From contig CAWCPM010000005.1 in the NCBI GenBank assembly GCA_963797565.1, positions 62,001-126,000 of the forward strand: a DNA stretch of 64,000 nt, read 5' to 3'. This DNA is from JAICYJ01 sp963797565 (lineage in GTDB: Bacteria; Actinomycetota; Thermoleophilia; Gaiellales; JAICJC01). The translations under genes and the position numbers were made by a program. Numbering within the stretch: position 1 is the first letter of the stretch; each line of letters starts with the position of its first letter. Positions 17,197 to 24,474 of the stretch are shown piece by piece. The notes below the pieces were generated by a model. The model had not been told where the DNA came from and searched no databases. It saw only the letters and a list, made by a program, of their open reading frames with translations.

Positions 17197-17350
17197 GCCA
17201 CCGGGCGCGGAGGTCGGCGTCGTCGTGCGGCCGCCTGGACGCCATCTTGGTGCGAGAGGCGACCATCGAGTAGTTGCCCGCCGCCCAGGCCCGCCGCTGG
17301 CGGGCGGTCAGTTCGGACAGATCGGACTCGGTGATGCCGGTGGTGCTCAT
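17156..17350 (-). pseudogene. Possible N-terminal remnant of a SAM-dependent methyltransferase
   Basis: A 64-residue frame from ATG 17350 starting MSTTGITESDLSELTARQRRAW, then AAGNYSMVASRTKMAS. This resembles the lead-in of class I methyltransferases of the type QQxxWxxGDYxxVA, but the motif I glycine loop never arrives and the frame runs into the hemerythrin gene. The TetR operators lie directly upstream, so this was probably the regulator's target gene before a deletion. It could also be a real small protein. Confidence 0.4.
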
Positions 17351-17374
17351 GTGCGCTCCTTGGATCGTGTGAAG

Positions 17375-17421
17375 CACGAACGATCGTGCTGGATAGTTCG
17401 TGCACTATACGAACGGTCGTG
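17375..17421. promoter_or_regulatory. Paired TetR-type operators
   Basis: Two near-identical inverted repeats: CACGAACGATCGTG (17375-17388, inside a longer AGCACGA...TCGTGCT palindrome) and TACGAACGGTCGTG (17408-17421), 33 bases apart. A TATCTT -10 box at 17423-17428 follows the second one, seven bases before the TetR ATG. The layout predicts autorepression and control of the divergent frame at 17350. Confidence 0.65.
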
Positions 17422-17435
17422 CTATCTTGTCAAGT

Positions 17436-18071
17436 ATGAACCGACCGACCCCCACCGCAGCCCCCGCCCAGCGCCGCCAGCGGGCCGACGGGCGCCGCAG
17501 CCGCGACGCGATCCTCGACAACGCCGCGCGCCTGGCCACGGTGGACGGGCTGGAGGGCCTCTCGATCGGCAGCCTGGCCGAGCGCACCGGCATGAGCAAG
17601 AGCGGCCTCTACGCCCACTTCACCTCGAAGGAGGACCTGCAGCTGGCCACCATCCAGCGGGCGCAGGAGATCTTCGAGGCCGAGGTGCTGACCCCGGCCC
17701 GGGCGAAGGCGGACGGGTTGCACCGGCTGTGGGCGCTGTCGGACGAGTTCCTCTCGCACCTCGAGCGCCACGTGTTTCCCGGCGGCTGCTTCTTCGCCGC
17801 CGTGGGCGCGGAGTTCGACACCCACCCCGGGCCCGTCAAGGAGCGGATCGTTGCGTTCACCGACGAGTGGGTGGGGGAGCTGGTGGCCGCGGCCGCCGCG
17901 GCGCAGCAGGCGGGCGAGCTGCCGGCAGACCCGGATCCGGAGCAGCTCATCTACGAGGTCGACGCGCTGCTGTTGATGGCGCACGCGGCCTACATCATGT
18001 ACGGCGACCCCGCGCTGCTGGAGCGCGCGCGCGTGGGCCTGGTGCGGCTGCTGGGCCCGCGGCCGGCCTGA
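17436..18071 (+). CDS. TetR-family transcriptional regulator
   Basis: About 211 residues. The DNA-binding domain is at about 20-65 (SRDAILDNAARLATVDGLEGLSIG, SLAERTGMSKSGLYAHFTSKEDL); the C-terminal ligand domain (HVFPGGCFFAAVGAEFDTHPGPV) is of the TetR_C type seen in YcdC-like regulators. An upstream GTG at 17400 would put the start inside the operator, so the ATG at 17436 is preferred; it is likely leaderless. Adjacent operators indicate autoregulation. Confidence 0.9.
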   Translation: MNRPTPTAAPAQRRQRADGRRSRDAILDNAARLATVDGLEGLSIGSLAERTGMSKSGLYAHFTSKEDLQLATIQRAQEIFEAEVLTPARAKADGLHRLWALSDEFLSHLERHVFPGGCFFAAVGAEFDTHPGPVKERIVAFTDEWVGELVAAAAAAQQAGELPADPDPEQLIYEVDALLLMAHAAYIMYGDPALLERARVGLVRLLGPRPA

Positions 18072-18096
18072 GCCGGGCGCCGGTAGCATCCCGCCG

Positions 18097-18909
18097 ATGT
18101 CGCAGAAACGACCCCGGCGAGTGCCGCGCGACCTGTATGAGGCGGAGCTGGCACGGCTCCAGATCGAGCTCGCGCGCATGCAGACGTGGGTGCGCGACGA
18201 GGGTGCGCGGGTGGTGGTGCTGTTCGAAGGGCGCGACGCCGCCGGCAAGGGCGGCACCATCAAGCGCATCACGGAGCCGATGAATCCGCGGTTCTGCCGG
18301 ATCGCCGCGCTGGCGGCGCCCGATCAGCGTGAAGACACTCAGTGGTACTTCCAGCGCTACATCGCGCACCTGCCGTCGGCCGGCGAGATCGTCCTGTTCG
18401 ACCGGAGCTGGTACAACCGGGCCGGGGTCGAGCACGTGCTCGGGTTCTGCACCGACGACCAGTACCGGCTGTTCCTGCGCCAGTGCCCGGAGTTCGAGCG
18501 GATGCTGATCGATGACGGGATCCTGCTCACCAAGTACTGGTTCTCGGTCTCCGACGAGCAGCAGCGGTTGCGCTTCCAGGAGCGGATCGACGATCCCGCC
18601 AAGCGCTGGAAGCTCTCGCCCATGGACCTCGAGTCACGCGCGCACTACGTCGACTACTCGCGGGCCAAGGATGAGATGTTCGTGTTCACCGACCTGCCGG
18701 AGTCGCCCTGGTTCGTCGTCGATGCGGACGACAAGCGCCGCGCGCGGCTGAACTGCCTCGCCCACCTGCTGTCACGCATCCCGTACGAGGACCGCAGCGA
18801 CACGCGTCCGGTGAAGCTCCCGCGCAGGCAACCGGACGGGGGCTATCGTCGCCCGCCGGTCGACTCGCAGACCTTCGTCCCCGATCATGCCGCGGGTCTC
18901 GAGGGCTGA
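18097..18909 (+). CDS. ppk2: Polyphosphate kinase 2
   Basis: A 270-residue class I PPK2 that moves phosphate between polyphosphate and nucleoside diphosphates. The Walker A motif is FEGRDAAGKGGTIKRIT (about 48-64), and the Walker B/lid motifs are VLFDRSWYNRAGVEHV (about 100-115) and QERIDDPAKRWKLSPMDLESR (about 168-188). Length and order match the family. The gene starts 26 bases after the TetR stop but is not obviously in its regulon. Confidence 0.93.
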   Translation: MSQKRPRRVPRDLYEAELARLQIELARMQTWVRDEGARVVVLFEGRDAAGKGGTIKRITEPMNPRFCRIAALAAPDQREDTQWYFQRYIAHLPSAGEIVLFDRSWYNRAGVEHVLGFCTDDQYRLFLRQCPEFERMLIDDGILLTKYWFSVSDEQQRLRFQERIDDPAKRWKLSPMDLESRAHYVDYSRAKDEMFVFTDLPESPWFVVDADDKRRARLNCLAHLLSRIPYEDRSDTRPVKLPRRQPDGGYRRPPVDSQTFVPDHAAGLEG

Positions 18910-18922
18910 GCCTGATCCTCCG

Positions 18923-20470
18923 CTACGGGCTGGGCAGCCGCACCGCGTAGACGCGGGTCCCCCAGTTCTGCTGGCCGTCCACGGTCTGGCTCGACCGGGG
19001 CGGGATGTACTCGTTGGCCAGCCAGATACGGTGTGAGGCGGCCGGGTCGAGCACCGCCCACGAGTAGTCGCCCCATCGCGTCGACTTCCTGAAGTAGGGC
19101 CCTCTGCCGCGGCTGGCGATGATCGGCGGGCCGAAGTTGGCCTGACCTGACGAGAGCGTCGCGTAGCCGGCGCTGGGGAACATGCCCGGTCCGGACATGG
19201 AGAAGCCCATGGCCGCGTTTCCGCGCCGGTCGCCGGCGATCGCCGGATACAGGACGCCGTTGCCCGGTGAGACGACATAGCCCTGCCGGTTGATGGTGGC
19301 GCTCAGGCGGCCGCCGTCGAGGCTCGGCGCGACGTCGAACCAGGCCGCCGCTGCGACCGGCGCTCCGCCGCCGGTGCGAAGCGCAGTTCCCAGCTCGCCC
19401 CACAGCCGCCCGCCGATCGCCTGCACCTGCTGCATGCGGTCGTCGCCGGAATCGATCCGCGACTTTGACCCCATCTGGGGGGTCGCAGGCGGTCCGGAGT
19501 AGCTCTGCGATGGGATGATGATCCGTTGCAGGTGGGGATCGGGATGGCTCCCGAGCACCCGGTTGGTGACCGCCCACACGCCGATGCGGTTGTCGCCGGT
19601 TCCGTTGGGATCGAGCGAGCTCATCAGGTACTCGGCTCTGCTGGAGCCGACGGTGATGGCCGGCTGCACGGACGCGGCCTTGTGGCCGCCGATCCGCAGC
19701 GGGCCGATGTGGGCGAACGTGGGCGAGGCGTCGCCGTCCACCAGCTGGCGCTTGTCGATCACGTACAGCTGTGCGCCGTTGAACACAGCGCGCTTGATCG
19801 AGAACTCGTTGGTCGAGACGTAGATGTTCTGCGCGTCGATGCCGAGCAGCGGCTGGTCACCGAAGCAGGGGCAGCCGTGGCCGCCGGGATGGGTGGTGTT
19901 GATCTTGAAGCGCGTCCAGGGGCCGCGCGGGTCGGTGGCGTGCCTGACCGCGATCTCGAGCCGGCTGGCGGTGAACGTGTCGTTCAGGAAGAGGATGCTC
20001 GCGAACCAGGTGTGCGTGGCGGCGTCGTACTGGCAGCGCGGATCGCTGGTGAACTGCTTGAAGCCGTCGCCGAAGATGGCGTTGACGTTGGTCGGCCCGG
20101 CCAGGCTGGTGCCGCTCTGGCTGAAGATCCGGTAGGCGGAGTTCACCGGCTCGAGGACGAACCCGTTGCCGACGCAGAGCCCCTGGTCGGGCGGCTCGAA
20201 CTCGGCGCCGAAGTTCGTGACGGCGCTGTCAAGGCTGCTGACGCCGTTGAAGTTGCGAACGAGCCCGGTAGACGAGGTCGCGCTGAGGGATGGCGCCGCC
20301 GGCGCCACGTCTGGCACAGCGCCTCTCAGATCCGGATGGGTGGGACGGGCGCCGCGATCAGGCGCAGCGGTGCCTTGTGCCGAGGCGCCACCGGCGATCA
20401 CCAGCGACCACACCGCCACATTGACCGCAAGCAGCATTCCGAGCGATACGCGCTTTCCCCGACCAGTCAT
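18923..20470 (-). CDS. Secreted protein, probable beta-propeller
   Basis: A 515-residue exported protein. From ATG 20470 a signal peptide spans about 1-32 (basic MTGRGKRVSLG, hydrophobic MLLAVNVAVWSLVIAGG, cleavage after ASA). The mature part has repeated sheet-like segments with aromatic/Gly signatures (FEPPDQGLCVGNGFVLEPVN, GPWTRFKINTT, LLGIDAQNIYVSTNEF, RWGDYSWAVLDP), which resembles sialidase/propeller-type secreted proteins. There are four cysteines, two in HGCPCFGDQP. No catalytic set can be named. A longer frame from 20515 would put 15 residues before the signal peptide. Confidence 0.7.
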   Translation of the reverse strand: MTGRGKRVSLGMLLAVNVAVWSLVIAGGASAQGTAAPDRGARPTHPDLRGAVPDVAPAAPSLSATSSTGLVRNFNGVSSLDSAVTNFGAEFEPPDQGLCVGNGFVLEPVNSAYRIFSQSGTSLAGPTNVNAIFGDGFKQFTSDPRCQYDAATHTWFASILFLNDTFTASRLEIAVRHATDPRGPWTRFKINTTHPGGHGCPCFGDQPLLGIDAQNIYVSTNEFSIKRAVFNGAQLYVIDKRQLVDGDASPTFAHIGPLRIGGHKAASVQPAITVGSSRAEYLMSSLDPNGTGDNRIGVWAVTNRVLGSHPDPHLQRIIIPSQSYSGPPATPQMGSKSRIDSGDDRMQQVQAIGGRLWGELGTALRTGGGAPVAAAAWFDVAPSLDGGRLSATINRQGYVVSPGNGVLYPAIAGDRRGNAAMGFSMSGPGMFPSAGYATLSSGQANFGPPIIASRGRGPYFRKSTRWGDYSWAVLDPAASHRIWLANEYIPPRSSQTVDGQQNWGTRVYAVRLPSP

Positions 20471-20545
20471 GAGCCCCCCGTGAAAGGTTGTCTTCGCAAC
20501 CGGCGACACTAGCACCTTGAGTGTGCTGTATCGATGTACATGCGC

Positions 20546-21925
20546 TCACACCCGCCGGCTCAACCCCTCGGGTTGATGATCGGCGCTGTTGTCCGTGGCG
20601 GTGGCCTCGGGCGGTCGGACGATCAAGCGCGCCCCGCGGCCGCGGGTGGCGAAGCTGACCGTCCAGCGGATCAGCACCAGCAGCCTGTTCTGGAAGCCGA
20701 TCAGGTAGAAGAGGTGCACGACCAGCCAGGTCACCCAGGCGATGAATCCGGACAGGCGCAGCCCCTTCACGTCGGCAACGGCCTTGGAGCGGCCGATCGT
20801 CGCGAGGTTGCCCTTGTCGACGTAGCGGAACGGCTTGATCGTGCCGCCGCGCATGCGATCCCGGACGACCCGGGCGGCATACCGGCCCTGCTGCAGTGCC
20901 ACCGGCGCCAGCCCGGGCAACGGCGTGATCGTGCCGTCACCGGCCCGCACCCGCACCATGTCGCCGAGCGCCAGCACCTCCGGATGCCCAGGCAGCGAGA
21001 GGTCAGGCTCGACTGTGACACGGCCCGACCGGTCGACCCCGGCGCCCGCCGCCTCCGCGAGGCGCGCAGCGAGGTCGGACGCCGTCACGCCGGCGGCCCA
21101 GACGGCGGTGTGCGCCGGCGTCTGCGCGATCTCGCCGTCCGGTCCGCGGATCGCGACCGAGTCGGCGGCGACGTCGACGACGGTGTGGTCGACGAGCGGC
21201 GTCACGCCCAATCGCTCGAGCGCGCGCGCCGCGCTTCGCGACAACGATTCGGGGAACTGCCCCAGCACCCGGTGCGAGGCCTCCACCAGCAGCACCCGTG
21301 CCTGGCGTGTATCCGCCGACCGGAAGTCGGCGCGCACCACGTCCCGCGCCAGCTCCGCGATCTGGCCCGCCATCTCGACGCCGGTGGGACCGGCGCCGAC
21401 CACCACGAAGGTCAGCCAGGCCTGCCGCAGCTGCGGGTCGGTCTCCAGCTCCGCCGCCTCGAATGCGGTCAGGATCCGGCTGCGGATGTCGAGGGCGCCC
21501 GCGAGCGACTTCAGCTCCGGCGCGTCGGCCCGCCACTCGTCGTGGCCGAAGTAGTTGTACCGCGAGCCGCCTGCGACGATCAGCGTGTCGTATCCGATGG
21601 TGGTGCCTCCGTCCTGGTTGGGCAGGTGCTCCAGCACGATCTCGCGGTGCTCGAGGTCGAAGCCGGTCACCTCGGCCAGTACCACCCGCGCATTGCGCTG
21701 CTTGCGCAGGACCGAACGCAGCGGCGCCGCGATCTCGGCCGGCGACAGCGCCCCGGTCGCCACCTGGTAGACGAGCGGCTGGAACAGCGTGAAGTTCTGC
21801 CGGTCGACCAGCGTCACCTCGACCGGCGCCCGGCGCAGCCCGCGCACGGCGCGCAGCCCTGCGAAGCCACCGCCGACGACCACCACCCGGTGGGGGCCGG
21901 CAGGTCGATGCGGTTCGTTGGTCAT
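20546..21925 (-). CDS. ndh: Type II NADH dehydrogenase (NDH-2)
   Basis: A 459-residue membrane-attached flavoprotein that oxidises NADH and reduces quinone without pumping protons. FAD motif VVVVGGGFAGLRAVRGLRR near residue 14, NAD motif FVVVGAGPTGVEMAGQIAEL near 165, the conserved LALGDMVRV near 285, and a C-terminal amphipathic/hydrophobic stretch (FIAWVTWLVVHLFYLIGFQNRLLVLIRW) for membrane contact. A longer frame exists to 22258, but it runs through a non-coding repeat; ATG 21925 lies seven bases after a TATCGT -10 box and begins the homology. It is a possible quinone-side partner of the respiratory genes in the window. Confidence 0.9.
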   Translation of the reverse strand: MTNEPHRPAGPHRVVVVGGGFAGLRAVRGLRRAPVEVTLVDRQNFTLFQPLVYQVATGALSPAEIAAPLRSVLRKQRNARVVLAEVTGFDLEHREIVLEHLPNQDGGTTIGYDTLIVAGGSRYNYFGHDEWRADAPELKSLAGALDIRSRILTAFEAAELETDPQLRQAWLTFVVVGAGPTGVEMAGQIAELARDVVRADFRSADTRQARVLLVEASHRVLGQFPESLSRSAARALERLGVTPLVDHTVVDVAADSVAIRGPDGEIAQTPAHTAVWAAGVTASDLAARLAEAAGAGVDRSGRVTVEPDLSLPGHPEVLALGDMVRVRAGDGTITPLPGLAPVALQQGRYAARVVRDRMRGGTIKPFRYVDKGNLATIGRSKAVADVKGLRLSGFIAWVTWLVVHLFYLIGFQNRLLVLIRWTVSFATRGRGARLIVRPPEATATDNSADHQPEGLSRRV

Positions 21926-22063
21926 GCCAGCGACGATACCCCGCGACTGCGAAGGCGACGCCCGTGGGGCGGCGCGAGGCGATCGACCGGCTGGAGCCGA
22001 AAGGCGCGTCGTCCGAGCCCGCTCCACAGCCGCGACGCCACGTGTCACGACGGCTTTGCGATT

Positions 22064-22305
22064 GTGCAACGCCGGCCGCGCTCTTAACGGTGTCAAACCC
22101 CGACTCGGCTGGCGTGGGCGGTCCGGCACGGGGTCGTGACGAGTCGTTACCGGACAGCGAGGCACGTCGGCGCTGGTTGTGCGGTTGCCGATCGAGGGTC
22201 GTGATGTTTGTGCCGGCGCAGTGATGCGGATCGTTGCGGGCGGCGTTGGGATCGTCACGGCCGCGTGAGCTTCGTTGCATGATTCGGTGTCATGCGCCGG
22301 TCACG
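22064..22305 (-). repeat. 242-bp dispersed element, copy A
   Basis: Minus-strand copy of an element also present on the plus strand at 37240-37481. Both are 242 bases. The first 40 or so bases (CGTGACCGGCGC, TGACACCGAATC, TGCAACGAAGCTCAC) and last 60-70 bases (CCGTGCCGGACCGCCCACGCC, GAGTCGGGGTTTGACACC, GTTAAGAGCGCG, GGCGTTGCAC, some bases varying) are nearly identical; the centre has diverged. It has several open frames in both copies but no ribosome sites or coherent protein. It lies between NDH-2 (138 bases before its ATG, same strand) and a hypothetical gene. Confidence 0.8.
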
Positions 22306-22330
22306 GCAGTGCTACGCCCGAATTGACCGT

Positions 22331-22963
22331 CTACCGTGGATCCGGCCGGTCGAGGTTCCAGTGCCGGGCCACCGCCACGATCCACTGGCCGTCCTCCCGG
22401 GGGTTGAACACGAACCTGCTGATCGTGCGCTGGCCGCCCTCGTGGTCACCGTACAGCAGATCGACGGCCATTCGCTGCCGCGCGTCGATCGCCGCTCGAG
22501 CGGCCGCGAACTCCGGTGCCGCGGGATCCCTGAACGCGCCCTGCCAGAAGCCGATGTCGGATGTGGGGACGTACAGGTCGCGGATCAGCCGGCTGAACCC
22601 GTCCGGTGACGGCGCGGGCTGGTCGCCCAGCGTGACCTCTGGATGGAACAGCCAGCCGTGCAGCACGGCCATGCCCGGGCCGACGTTCCGCAGCGATATG
22701 ACCAGGTAGATGGCCTCGTACGACACGTCGACGGCGCCGCCGCCGCCCGGCACGAGCAGCCACTTTTCGTCCGCGAAGCCGACCTTCTGCGGGTCGTCCT
22801 GTAGCCGCGACGGCATCAGCAGCGGCCGCTGGGTGGCCAGCAGCGAGCGCTCGGCCAGACGCGACGAGCGGTTGGCCGAACGCACCGATGCAAAGGTCGC
22901 GGCCGCCAGCACCAACGTGCCACCGGCGGTCGCGAGGGCAGAGATCGTCACCCAGTCAGCCAC
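22331..22963 (-). CDS. Hypothetical membrane-anchored protein
   Basis: A 210-residue protein I do not recognise. An N-terminal membrane span (about 3-25, WVTISALATAGGTLVLAAATFAS) is followed by a basic SANRSSRLAERSLLATQRPLL segment and a soluble domain with conserved-looking strands (YEAIYLVISLRNVGPGMAVLHGWLF, DIGFWQGAFRDP, ISRFVFNPREDGQWIVAVARHW). The layout, a short anchor then a beta-rich domain with an RNVG motif, occurs in many uncharacterised bacterial proteins. It is divergent from amt, with which it may share a promoter region. Confidence 0.72.
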   Translation of the reverse strand: MADWVTISALATAGGTLVLAAATFASVRSANRSSRLAERSLLATQRPLLMPSRLQDDPQKVGFADEKWLLVPGGGGAVDVSYEAIYLVISLRNVGPGMAVLHGWLFHPEVTLGDQPAPSPDGFSRLIRDLYVPTSDIGFWQGAFRDPAAPEFAAARAAIDARQRMAVDLLYGDHEGGQRTISRFVFNPREDGQWIVAVARHWNLDRPDPR

Positions 22964-23061
22964 GCCGTAAGTCTACGGCCGGCGCACCTCCGGTGCAGGC
23001 ACTCCGCCGCCGGCGTCGAACCTCGACCAGTCATTCCCGCCGGTCGCGAAAGGACGCGAAC

Positions 23062-24300
23062 ATGATCAATGAGGCAAACACCGGTTTCATGCTGCTGGCC
23101 GCAAGCCTGGTGATGTTGATGACACCAGGTCTCGCGTTCTTCTACGGCGGGCTGGTGGGGCGGTCGAACACGCTCACCATCATGATCCAGAGCTTCGCGT
23201 CGCTGGGCATCACCACGGTCATGTGGTGGCTGGTCGGGTACTCGCTGTGCTTCAGCGGCGGCGCGGACGGCATCTACGGCAACTTCGATGTTGCCTTCCT
23301 GCGCAACGTGACCCCGTCGTCGATGTACACGCCGTCCCACATCCCGCTGGTTGTGCTGATCGCCTACCAGATGATGTTCGCGATCATCACGCCTGCACTG
23401 ATCACAGGTGCGTTCACGAACCGCATCACGTTCAAGGCGTTCCTCGTGTTCCTGGTCGTGTGGCAGCTGTTCGTCTACTACCCGTTCGTACACATGATCT
23501 GGGGCAACGGGCTGCTCGCGCAGTGGGGTGTCCGCGACTTCGCCGGCGGCATCGTGGTGCACGCCTCGGCCGGCTGGGCGGCGCTGGCATCGGTGCTGTA
23601 CGTCGGCAAGCGCAAGTTCGTCGACTCCCCGCACAACATCCCGTTCATCGCGCTCGGAACCGGCCTGCTCTGGTTCGGGTGGTACGGGTTCAACGCGGGC
23701 AGCGAGCTGAAGGTCGACGACATCACTGCGATGGCGTTCCTGAACACCGACCTCGCGGCCTCGTTCGCGGCCACCACCTGGCTGTTCCTCGAGTGGGGAC
23801 ATGCCCGCAAGCCGCACTTCGTCGGCCTGCTGACCGGCGCGGTTGCAGGGTTGGCAACGATCACCCCTGCCGCCGGGTTCGTGCCCATCTACGCCTCGGT
23901 GATCATCGGCATCGTGTCCGCGTTCGTGTGCTACTACGCGGTGCAGCTCAAGAACCGTCTGCGCTGGGACGACGCGCTCGATGTGTGGGGCGTGCACGGC
24001 GTGGGCGGGATGCTCGGCATCATCCTGCTGGGCGTGTTCGCCAGCACGGCCATCAATCCGGCCGGCGGGGTCGGGCTGATCCACGGCAGCGCCTCCTTCT
24101 TCGTGAAGCAGGTCGTCGCCGCGGTCGCCTGCTCGGCGTATGCATTCGCGTTCACGTACGTGATGCTGAAGGTGATCGACCGCATCACGACGGTGCGCGT
24201 TGGCGAGGAGGCGGAGCAGGGGCTCGACGAGGCCATGCACGGCGAGAGCGCGTACGAGGACGCGCCGCTCTCGACCGGCAGCGCCGCGCCGGCCCTGTGA
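23062..24300 (+). CDS. amt: Ammonium transporter
   Basis: A 412-residue Amt/Rh channel with eleven predicted spans. Signatures include FMLLAASLVMLMTPGLAFFYGGLVG at the start, the twin-His region HMIWGNGLLAQWGVRDFAGGIVVHASAGWAALAS (about 145-180), GTGLLWFGWYGFNAGS (about 205-220) and DVWGVHGVGGMLGIILLGVF (about 310-330), with the first pore His in VVHASAG and the second in VHGVGG. The ATG at 23062 has AAAGGA nine bases upstream; the longer frame from 22888 has no homology. No glnK follows it, unlike the common amt-glnK pair. Confidence 0.94.
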   Translation: MINEANTGFMLLAASLVMLMTPGLAFFYGGLVGRSNTLTIMIQSFASLGITTVMWWLVGYSLCFSGGADGIYGNFDVAFLRNVTPSSMYTPSHIPLVVLIAYQMMFAIITPALITGAFTNRITFKAFLVFLVVWQLFVYYPFVHMIWGNGLLAQWGVRDFAGGIVVHASAGWAALASVLYVGKRKFVDSPHNIPFIALGTGLLWFGWYGFNAGSELKVDDITAMAFLNTDLAASFAATTWLFLEWGHARKPHFVGLLTGAVAGLATITPAAGFVPIYASVIIGIVSAFVCYYAVQLKNRLRWDDALDVWGVHGVGGMLGIILLGVFASTAINPAGGVGLIHGSASFFVKQVVAAVACSAYAFAFTYVMLKVIDRITTVRVGEEAEQGLDEAMHGESAYEDAPLSTGSAAPAL

Positions 24301-24363
24301 TGTAGCCGCACTCGCCTGATAGGCTCTGCCACGTTCGACAGCAATCGATCCCGAGGGGGCGAC

Positions 24364-24474
24364 ATGCGCCAGTCCTTCATGTTCATCCAAGACGGCTTTG
24401 CCATCTACATGGAGGACGTGGAGTTCGGTGCGAACCTTGAACCTTGGGATTGTGGCGCATGTCGACGCAGGTAA
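24364..24474 (+). CDS. 36-residue upstream ORF (possible leader peptide)
   Basis: ATG 24364 with GAGGGGG eight bases before it opens a 36-codon frame (begins MRQSFMFIQDGFAIYM, ends WDCGACRRR, then TAA). It overlaps the first 47 bases of the ribosomal protection gene in a different frame. Translation of the leader would cross that gene's start. tet(M)-type genes are known to use short upstream ORFs in attenuation, so this is a candidate sensor of ribosome stalling; it could also be the remains of an older N-terminus. Confidence 0.45.
   Translation: MRQSFMFIQDGFAIYMEDVEFGANLEPWDCGACRRR

Noticed and set aside
22888..23061. 58-residue N-terminal extension of Amt
   Set aside because: Amt homology and the ribosome site begin at 23062; the extension overlaps the divergent gene and is basic, low-complexity shadow sequence.
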